Below, piece by piece: positions 56,501 to 64,000 of a stretch of 64,000 nt of DNA (positions are counted from its first letter, which is position 1; the number at the start of each line of letters is the position of its first letter). Made by a program: the position numbers and the translations under genes. A model generated the notes under the pieces. That model ran no database searches. It worked only from the letters and a program-made list of their open reading frames with translations, and had not been told where the DNA came from. Source of the DNA: Lepisosteus oculatus (Eukaryota; Chordata; Actinopteri; Semionotiformes; Lepisosteidae); the NCBI RefSeq assembly GCF_040954835.1, contig NC_090704.1, forward strand, positions 44,396,979 through 44,460,978, in the 5' to 3' direction.

Positions 56501-58701
56501 GGGGTGGGCAGGCAGGCCTTTGTTCAGGCACGTCGAGGGCTGGCATGGCAGGCGAGAAGGGGAAGTGACGCAGTCTCTCGGGGGTCTTTAAGGTGGAACG
56601 GAGCAGAACTGCTCATGCACGCACCGTGACTGTGCTTGAGGGCCATGTTTGGTCTATCAACGGACTGAAGAATCACTTGGGCGAGACTGTGCGATGGAAA
56701 AGTTTAGCAAGCATCTGCGTATCATACTGTGTATACCACACACACAGATTTGCACCTTGCATCCTGTTCGCAAGCCGAAGCTTTTAAAACAAAACCCTTT
56801 GGGTTGTCACAATTTTATTGTGGTGTGCTCAAAAGAAGAGAGAGAAAAAAAAGAGAAAGAAAAGTATCAGTAACATACATATATCAAACACAAAATTCAA
56901 TATCATGCTACATTACAGTGAGGATAGATATCCGCCAAATTACCAACACATTCTTCTCTAACAGTTATAAGCCGGAATAGCTTTAGGATGCAACAATCCT
57001 GCTACCCAGAACCCACCTGCTGGCTGGGGAGCTGTGGGCCGCTCACTGATAGAGGCCGCAGCGCAGCAATGTGTGCAGACAGGGGTTCGAGGTCAGCGGT
57101 AGAAAGAAGAGCAGCCCATAGTGATCTTTTCTGACTATCTCCGTTCTGCAGAATAACATGCCTACACTTAAGTGCTCACCTTCACCAATAATGATGATAG
57201 CCTCAAAGATCCTGGGATCGATTCTGGCCTCTGGTGTCTGTCTGTGTGGTGACTCGGGGGAATCTCTGAGTTTGCATGGGTTTTTGCTGGGTGCTCCCAT
57301 TAAAGATGGGTTGTTGTCCTTTTCTGTGTGTTGAGGGGAGCGGGGGTTCAGGGGGATTTCATCCTTGTTCCCACTACTTTTCCATTACAAAAAATAGTGT
57401 ATTAGCTGTGGGGCTATAGAGAACTTGAGTTGGATGGCTTCCTCTGATGTTCTGCTTCTTGTGAAGAATCTTTAAAGTCTCCACAATTTCATTTTTGATC
57501 CTACTGAGATCCTTAATGTGCTTCCATCTAGCTCAGCAGTTCAGTTCCCAGACCTGGTCCTGGTGCCCCAAACCTCTGCTGGCTCTTCATTCCAGCCCAC
57601 CTTCATTAGGCAGCTGAAGCCTTACCTGATCCAAGAAGCTGCTTCATTGGAATATTTGCGTTTTGCTTCTAATCATACGTTTGGAATTTTATTTCCCTTA
57701 CAAAATGCTGTGGTTAAAGCTCCAACATGTTTAACAGCTGGGAACGGACAGGTCTGATGAATCTGACTGTTATTAACCCAATAGATTGTCTAAGTGAGGA
57801 CACAGCTGGGTGTAAAAGCCACAGTGGTGTGGGTCACCAGGGTGAGGACTGGGCACCACTGATCTAGCTCCGTTCACAACCTTGATCCAGCGTCCTGGAG
57901 TCGTGCGTCGTGACAAAGAAAAGGGTAGCAATTTAAAACTAAAACGCTTGCCAGCAAAGGTGACTGACAGCAGTGTTTTTGAATTTGTCGACAGCTGGTG
58001 ACTACACCGCGAGAGAGAAGTGCTGAGGAGAGGAATCTTCTGAGCTGGCAGGATGTTTGATTCACTGTCTGCTAACAGAGAAACCCACCAGGGTCAGCCA
58101 GCAGGGCCTGCTCGTGTTCTAACATCTTGTGGACTTCCTGCCTGCCTGGTCCCCTAAAGAGAAAATCTTCACCGCTCCAGGCTCCTCTTGTAACTGATAT
58201 TTCAGCTTTAATGAAGGTTTAATGTCGTGAATTTCTTTGTTTCCTATCGTTTCAGTGCCCTTTCCTCTGCGGTTTTGTTTGCTTTCCTCCCACTTTCTCT
58301 TTGTGCCATGGAGACATTACAGTGATTCTACAGGACACATGCCATCAGTAGTTGAAACGTTAGGAAGGGGGATTGCAGTCTATAGGCTTCTGTTGAAACC
58401 CATGTTGATACCCTGTCTTTCACAAGAGCTGCAGTTCTGGAAGAAGGCTCTCTTAAGACAAATCTGCGTTTTGACACCATAAAAAAGATGACGATTTTTT
58501 CATTTGACATTTGTTCCTACAGTATATGAATGGAGGCCAGATATGATGAGAGCTCAGAATGAGGCCAGGGTAAATACGGTAGCCACCATCGCTTCTGTTT
58601 CAACCGTTGAAAAAAATAATACAATAAATCAATACAATATAACGTTGGAGGTTTTTCCAAGATCACCAGGCTGCCATTGTGTAAGTTCTGGAACAGCCTG
58701 A
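53587..58701 (+). CDS. B7-family-like immunoglobulin membrane protein
   Basis: Coding exons 53587-53656, 53900-54232, 54735-55040, 56303-56425 and 58523-58701 join in phase 1 throughout (the Ig-exon pattern), giving 336 aa. Exon 1 is a signal peptide (MDRSAWLFAVVFIVEFTRV). Exon 2 is an IgV domain with Cys46, Trp62 and SDQGAYSC (Cys116); Cys30 and Cys125 may form an extra bridge. Exon 3 is an IgC domain with Cys160, CNTSGGYPEGRIMW (Trp173) and LEYSC (Cys217); SGGYPE is a B7-type phrase, as in CD80. Exon 4 has a transmembrane segment at about 249-270, then RRRR. The tail of about 60 aa shows no clear ITIM or ITAM. N-glycosylation sequons occur at NSTS, NTSG and NLTS. The last exon could instead splice on at gtaagt (58681). 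Family is well supported; the exact orthologue (CD80/86, ICOSLG, other) is not. Confidence 0.8.
55626..55698 (+). pseudogene. tRNA-Arg-like sequence, decayed anticodon arm
   Basis: 73 bases with a D-arm region gtggcctaatggataaggc identical in wording to vertebrate tRNA-Arg, a T arm gtgggtttgagtccca, and acceptor arms gaccccg / ctgggtt pairing 6 of 7 (one G-U). The anticodon stem does not pair and the loop is scrambled. It is therefore a tRNA-Arg(CCT)-derived pseudogene or SINE head, not a working tRNA. It lies in the intron between the IgC and transmembrane exons. Confidence 0.6.
55710..56005 (+). mobile_element. tRNA-derived SINE, second copy, plus strand
   Basis: Head ctgtggctaaggatctgtgc and ggctggaaggttgctggttc, body gttgggcccctgagcaagg and ccctgcgctctgaccc, tail aagacaaactcctaatgc, aagaaattgtata, aaagtgattttatcttatc. 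It is the same family as 52575-52872 but inverted, with a slightly different 5' half. Confidence 0.8.
57000..57310 (+). mobile_element. Degenerate fish SINE copy (same type as 42468)
   Basis: The wording gattctggcctctggtgtct, gtctgtgtgg, gagtttgcatgggttttt and gggtgctcccat follows the family seen at 42.5 kb with deletions. It lies in the intron after the transmembrane exon. Confidence 0.45.
57534..57861. mobile_element. hAT-type MITE with intact 8-bp target-site duplication
   Basis: A 328-bp element bounded by ATCTAGCT at 57526-57533 and again at 57862-57869. The left end is CAGCAGTTCAGTTCCCAGAC; the right end read in reverse is CAGTGGTGCCCAGTCCTCAC. CAG ends with TTCCCA/GCCCA-type inverted repeats and 8-bp duplications are the hallmark of hAT non-autonomous elements. 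No transposase frame. It lies in the last intron of the B7-like gene. Confidence 0.75.
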
Positions 58702-61500
58702 CAGATTTCTTTTCTCCTTTTGTTTTTACTGTGATCCACTTTAGAAGCCTTTAGACAGTGAACCACCCAAGTTTCAACTGCAGTTGAAACAGTGTGCAGT
58801 TACAGGTGGAATATATTTTGCAATCTTTTGGCAAAGGACAATCACAATGTGTGTTACAGGAGAGTGTGTGAGTGAATATTGCCTGTGTTTCCATTATACT
58901 TTTAAATGCATGTGTTTGCATTTTGTTTAGTCATGCTCCTGTTATTTGTTTAAAGCGAAATGATTTACCCTCCCATCCTGCAGAATGTAGCCACAATGTT
59001 TCCTCATTTCTTATTTTTCAGTTTTTCTCTTCATAATCATGCGGAACATCAAAAATACTGTATATATGTTTATTACTTCTTAAATCCTGGATGTTTATAC
59101 AATTTTATAATCTAATTGTACAATGCCAACGTACTAAATCTTTTGGAATCACTGTATTTTTATATGTTGTATAGTGATTAGCAGTAGCTTTTGGGATGTT
59201 CACTGGTCTTGGCTGAGCCCCAGTGCCTGCTGGTTTGCAGTCTGACAGAGCCCTGGGTTTTTAATGAGCATCATGGCCCGTCGATGGGGTGGGAGGGGCA
59301 GGCGGGCTTGTTCAGAGCTCAGGGTGAGCCCTCGCTAATGGCAGGCTGGAGTCTGGGCTGTGAGTGGGACCCCAGGAGGCGAGGCGCTCCGAGGGCAGTG
59401 TGGGGGTCTGAGTGGGCTGTTCTGTCACTCGGCAGTGGGGAGAGAGCGTTGGCGCTCCGGGGGTCCCGCCGGACCAACGGCCTGAGCACAGCAGCGCAGC
59501 ACGCCACCCTCCTGCCAGAGCAGGCCGCGAGACTGGCCAGCGGTTTCAGACCAGCATGGGGGGCTATAACGAACAAGCTCTTTCAAATACTGCTGTAAGG
59601 AATCGGAAAGAAAAGAGCTGGATTTCCTCCACCTGAAGGAAGGTGTGAAGTGGGAAACAGGCTGGGTGAGTACTAGCAGGTGCTGGCATCCTCCAGGACC
59701 AAGACTGAAAAACTCGTAACACCTTTGAGAGACAATGTTTTTTTTTTACCTTTGTTGTCATGTTTGTGTAGCACTGTTTGTTTTCACTTCTGGGTACATT
59801 TTACCCTGTTGATGTTTTTAATTGTTCGTCAGTTTCTTCCACGAGTAATCCTTGTCTTTTAACAAGGATTCATCTGGGAGTCTTTTATTAAAACACTCAG
59901 CGTGGAGAATCCTAGGAGCCAACGCAGTATTTCAGCCAGAAGAGAATGGTTAACCGGGTGAGGATGTACAGTAATTGAACAAAAACATCTGCACTCAGCT
60001 GCACTGTCTTTTTCCTAACGTAAATGACATAAGGCGCTGGCCTTTCACAGCTCTTGACCATCCTGAAGAGTCACTGCTGTGGTGAAACGTTGATTTATTG
60101 TGTTGTGGTAATTAAAAGAGAATCAAAAAACAAATTTCTATTGGCTTGGCATGCAGGTAATGGAGAACTAGTGTAGAGTTTCAAAACTCATTCTGGGACA
60201 ATAAAAGGATTGAAAGGCCTTCAGTTCCAGTTCTCCACGTGCCTTCAGCTGTGGGATTTTGAAATGGCAGTGTCTGGACAGACGAAAGCGTGTCTTCACG
60301 AGTGAGGGTACAGGTTTTGTGCTCGGTAGGAGCAACAAAGATTGAACTCCTATCAGAATGACTGTGGCTTGTGAGAGTTACTTGTGTTGGGTTTTAATAA
60401 TATCATTGCGGATACCAATCAATAATGAATTGTATATACCTGTGTAACATTTAGTGCCTGTTATTTGCACTCCAAAATAAAGACACCTATTTTTTAAGTG
60501 TTGGCAACTGTGTTTAAAAAAATACCATTTTATACTTGCCAGCAATTTTTTTTCTCAGGTTTTCAGGCCGCTGGGGAAAAGAAACAGCCCAAAGTTAACC
60601 TTGAGAGCTGGATGTGATGGTTCAGTGACTTTGTATGGCAGGGCTCTGATGGGAATGGCTGGTTCATTCTCCGATGCCACAGGTAGCTCTGTTGTGATTA
60701 TCTCCCCTGTGCTCTGTGTTTCCTGATGGAACGTATTACTCGATCAGTGTCCCACAATCTTTCAAAACTGAGTGTAAGACCCTCGGAAAACCTGCAGGAA
60801 CATGCGGAGTGGTAGTACTGGCCTGTCGTCAGGTAACACTAATAAAGCAAGCGGAATGAAATTAGAATCTTTAACAGAATGGCGCATGTATTGATAAGCA
60901 ATCATTACTGTTGTGATCATTTTCAAGATTAATGTGCTACTGAGCCATTTTTACTACCGTGATTTCTTTGGTTGGGGGAGGGCAGAGATTCTTTGTTCTG
61001 TTGCTTATTTTACCTAAAAACTAAAAATAAAGCACATTTACAGATACGTTTTATGACTCTTGAGTGTTTCTTGCCATCACGGCATTCTCATGCAGCTGTT
61101 TCAGTAGTGAGTTATAACCTTTCTCTGTATTGTGTGACTTGTAAAAAAGTAGCAGTGTGTAAAATGAACTGCCTTTAGATTATTGTAGGTCCAACCTAAA
61201 ATCTCTGAGTCAAAATCGCCACACCTGCACAGGCTGAAAGGCCTCTTTTCATTTATAACTGCTGTTAGTTTCTTCCGAGTTACAGAGTGCACACCAGGTT
61301 ACCCTGAAAGGTTAATTAATGTTCTGCAATTCATACTGATGCAATGCAAAATTCTTTACAGTGCTTCCTGACTATATACCTCACCACAACTACTCTCCCT
61401 TCCAGTCCACTCCAGTGGAGCAAATAGCTCGTCAGTTGAGTATCCGATAATTAACAAGGTCACTTTCATCACTAAGGTGCTGCTTGTACTCCTTAGAAAG
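58702..61500. other. Region after the B7-like stop; UTR or intergenic
   Basis: The possible 3' UTR continues to AATAAA at 60476-60481 or about 61025. It contains a GC-rich block (59200-59640) in AT-rich surroundings and a short hairpin with 9-bp arms at 59847-59870. No credible exon is seen. Confidence 0.4.
58771..58790. repeat. Perfect 20-bp palindrome
   Basis: GTTTCAACTGCAGTTGAAAC is identical to its reverse complement. It lies 70 bp after the B7-like stop codon. Confidence 0.9.
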
Positions 61501-61504
61501 AGGC

Positions 61505-61665
61505 AATGGGACCCACACAGACTGCAGGGTGAGCGCCCCCTACTGGCCCCACTAACACCTCTTCCAGCAGCAACCTTAGTTTTTCCCAGGAGGTCTCCCA
61601 TTCAGGTACTGGCCAGGCTCACATCTGCTCAGCTTCAGGGGGTTGCAGGGTGATATAGCTGCTGC
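61505..61665 (-). mobile_element. 5S-derived SINE head fragment with intact CTCF-like site
   Basis: On the minus strand: ctatatcaccctgcaa, agcctggccagtacctga, gggagacctcctggga and ttgctgctggaagaggtg, then CCAGTAGGGGGCGCTC at 61531-61546. The element stops after about 160 bp and has no tail. This is the 5' end of the family without its 3' end, the reverse of ordinary 5' truncation. Confidence 0.8.
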
Positions 61666-62111
61666 CAATGTACATAGCTGCTCAAGAGCCAGACCAGTCT
61701 ACTTTATAAAGGCCTTCGACAGCAACGTGTGAATCGAAGTGAACATTTTGCAGTGTTTTTGTTTTTGTGGTTTCTTTTGCAGGGAACATCCTCATTTATT
61801 TTCGACAAGGGGGTTTCAGATCTGCTTGGACAGATGGCAGAGCTGTGAGAGAGTCATTTACAAAGCGAAGGAATGTATTGTCACCGATAGCATTAGGAGT
61901 GTGCTCCTTCATAAAAATTGAAGAATAGGCAACTATTTCAGCCTGCCATTAGCTGACTTGTCACATCAAGTCTTCTCTTTTTTGGTGTTTTCTGAAATGA
62001 AATTCCGGTTTCGGTTCTTGATCGTGGTTGAGAATTGGACATGCTGAGATTGTCCCAGGGGGAAGTGTTGGTCTCCCAACCTTACCTACAGTTATGCAAA
62101 AACCTGTTCCT

Positions 62112-62320
62112 CTGCTGCTGTCACGATGCACAGTTCGCTATCACGCCCTGTTGTCCACATTGCAATACGACGGGTCTTGCGTGACCCGCTGTCGCGATGC
62201 GGCGTTACTATCGTGACACTGACATTTATAGCACACTGCCGGTATCGCGACACGCCATTACTGTTGTGACTCCCTGTTTTAGTCCGCTTGATATCGTGAC
62301 ACCTATCGTGATATCGCAAT
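62112..62320. repeat. Cluster of ATCGYGAC-type motifs
   Basis: About nine related motifs in 200 bp on both strands, for example tgtcacgatgc, ctatcacgcc, tgtcgcgatgc, tatcgtgacact, tatcgcgacacg, atatcgtgacacc and tatcgtgatatcgc. Spacing is irregular (14-30 bp). CpG content is well above the surroundings. Possibly a decayed satellite or transposon part; the family was not recognised. Confidence 0.55.
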
Positions 62321-62471
62321 CCGTCTCGCTGCATACTTGAGAAGGGAAAGAGCGAACTCCGTATAGCAACATGAATTATTAACTGATCGCCGATCGCACC
62401 TGTCACACTATTGTGAACACCAGGAAATAAAAGATTTTAGTTTTCTTCCGATTTCAGAGGGGTTTCTATCT

Positions 62472-62477
62472 TTTATT
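62472..62477 (-). terminator. Poly(A) signal (TTTATT on plus) for the minus-strand gene at 62.8 kb
   Basis: Reverse complement AATAAA, about 270 bases past the stop codon of the candidate terminal exon. It would give that transcript a 3' UTR of about 290 bases. Confidence 0.4.
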
Positions 62478-62743
62478 AAAATTACTTGCTTGACGAGCTC
62501 CTGCACCTTCCTGATGTATCAGTAGTTTTCGCTCTTTATGGTATTGTATTGCTTCAGAATAAACGGTTTTAAGACTAATATCATACTTTACAATAGACGG
62601 ATTGAATTCTTGGGTGAGTGAACCGTCAGCTCCATTCAGCTGCTGCCTGTTACTGGGAAATAACCTTTCCCCTAAATACATGCACATACACGCACCATTT
62701 TCACCGTTCACGATTAAGAGGCTAGTTTATTCCTTGCTTTTTT

Positions 62744-62840
62744 TTATAAGGATTTTGATCCCAAATACTCCTGCACACATTCTGTAATAAAATCCAGCTC
62801 GTCCATTGGCAGCAGCGTGTGCAGAATATTCCAATGGAAC
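62744..62840 (-). CDS. Candidate 3'-terminal coding exon of an unidentified gene
   Basis: The minus strand shows a good acceptor (tctcccggcag) followed by 1 + 96 nt of open frame: FHWNILHTLLPMDELDF, then ITECVQEYLGSKSL and a stop at 62744-62746. The helical, protein-like composition, the acceptor and a downstream poly(A) signal support a real last exon. The other phase after the same acceptor is also open, so the frame is not certain. I do not recognise the protein. It does not match NT5C, the gene I recall beyond JPT1 in human. Upstream exons must lie between 62841 and the window edge or beyond; I could not find one. Confidence 0.45.
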
Positions 62841-64000
62841 CTGCCGGGAGACACGAGAGAGATGAGCGCTTGACAGGGGAAAACTATCTTTTTTATGATC
62901 AGTATTTTTATTGAACCATCTATATGCAACTTAGGGCGCAACATCCAAACGTGAACATTAATTTAAAAAGCAAAACAGGTAACTCGCGGGCAAAATGTAA
63001 AACCACGACATGGATTTTATTGCTAGACTTTGTTTTTCAATACAGTAAAAACAATTTCAGCTGGGTTTTCAGACTTTGCACTATTTTCCATTAGAATAGA
63101 TTCATTCGGGAGTTAAAAACCTTATTGACATTTAAAAAAATAGCATTTTTAAATAGCTTACATTTTATATGAAAACAGGAATAAAACAAATTGATGTGGT
63201 GTTGTTGTTTTTAGATCACCCAGTTTTAAGACTGACGGGGTTTTGAAAGAAACACACCTATCTGGCAAAACCTGACAAACGTATCATTGATTTAAAGAAG
63301 ATTTTCCTATACAGAACAGCATTCTTCCGGTCACATGAATTATCTTTCTCATACAGTACAAGACCACAGCAACTCTCTGCGGTTCCTGTTTTGGCGCAGA
63401 GCTATTAGTCTTCTGAGCAAATTTAGCTGTCTGATTAGTCACCCTGTAAGTACCCAGTTGAGAATCTCCACACCGCCCGGGGAGCCCCGATCGTTCAAAC
63501 GTGATCTCCATTCCTCGTGTACAGACAAGTTACCCCAGGGCCCATTTGGGAATGAAACAAGTCGGAGAACCTGCAGGTCTGGGGTCTCAGTCAGCACAGA
63601 CTGGGGTGACTGGGGGGAAGGGGATGGGGACTCATGAGGGGAGCTTGTTTCGGAACACCTCAGGGCACCAGGGTGTAAATTAGATCATTTATGTGCCCCC
63701 CCTCACCCCCAGAATCCCTTGGGGTGGAATCTCAGCCCATGATTGTCACAGTGCTGGAACACTTAAATACGAAATAAAAATTATAGCATACTGGGTTATT
63801 TAAAAAAAAAACGATAAAAAATTATACAGTAGAATATTGAGCCATTTAGAATTGGAAAGAAAACAAATGCATTGTCACACATACTGCTGCTTCGTGATGT
63901 TTTATTACGCCATTGGGAATCTGCTCTGGTTGGATCCGAAGTCATGTGACATTCAGTGGCGAAAGCCTGGTGGGTTTCTCTGAAATGAAATTCCTGTTTC
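62841..64000. other. Right-end interval, no supported exon
   Basis: AT-rich to about 63300, then mixed composition. It probably belongs to an intron of the minus-strand gene whose last exon precedes it. No repeat family or RNA gene recognised. Confidence 0.35.

Noticed and set aside
62744-62840. Assignment of the terminal exon to NT5C
   Set aside because: Position would suit the human order, but the residues do not resemble the NT5C C-terminus that I remember.

Overview
This is vertebrate nuclear DNA, most likely from a ray-finned fish. Six host genes lie in an order and orientation that I recall as the mirror image of human 17q25.1: MIF4GD (+, 3' part only), MRPS7 (-), GGA3 (+), NUP85 (-), SUMO2 (+), JPT1/HN1 (+). 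Compact introns, 5S-rRNA-derived SINEs, L2-clade LINEs, tRNA-derived SINEs and hAT-type MITEs fit a fish. A non-teleost such as gar or bowfin is possible, but that is a guess. No prokaryotic features, CRISPR arrays or operons are present. All exon models were built by hand from splice sites, phase continuity and remembered human proteins.

Layout. 1-953: last two coding exons of MIF4GD and a poly(A) signal. 3421-5528: MRPS7, 5 coding exons, 229 aa. 5529-5944: a 416-bp divergent promoter holding a (TAA)n microsatellite and a TCGCGAGA box. 5945-16268: GGA3, 17 coding exons, 713 aa, convergent with NUP85 (16343-25829, 19 coding exons, 653 aa). 27481-32240: SUMO2, CpG-rich promoter, 4 exons, 95 aa. 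35241-42252: JPT1, CCAAT-box promoter, 5 exons, about 161 aa. The phases close from start to stop for MRPS7, GGA3, NUP85 and SUMO2; in JPT1 one donor is ambiguous.

42.3-64 kb is repeat-rich and departs from the human neighbourhood as I remember it. It holds an L2-clade LINE with an open reverse-transcriptase frame (47808-49150), several SINE families, a 250-bp foldback element, a possible LTR-derived fossil, and a B7-like immunoglobulin gene (53587-58701; signal peptide, IgV, IgC, transmembrane segment, short tail). An interferon-response-type motif next to a possible non-coding first exon at 45.6 kb may be that gene's promoter. A minus-strand 3'-terminal exon near 62.8 kb belongs to an unidentified gene running out of the window.

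Functionally the cluster is housekeeping: translation (MIF4GD, MRPS7), TGN-endosome sorting (GGA3), nuclear pore (NUP85), SUMO modification (SUMO2) and a small cell-cycle/microtubule-associated protein (JPT1). The most interesting signal is a 5S-rRNA-derived SINE family with an L2-like 3' tail. Its body carries a near-perfect CTCF core motif (CCAGCAGGGGGCGCTC), so it could spread CTCF sites. One full copy sits directly on the GGA3 exon 5 splice donor.
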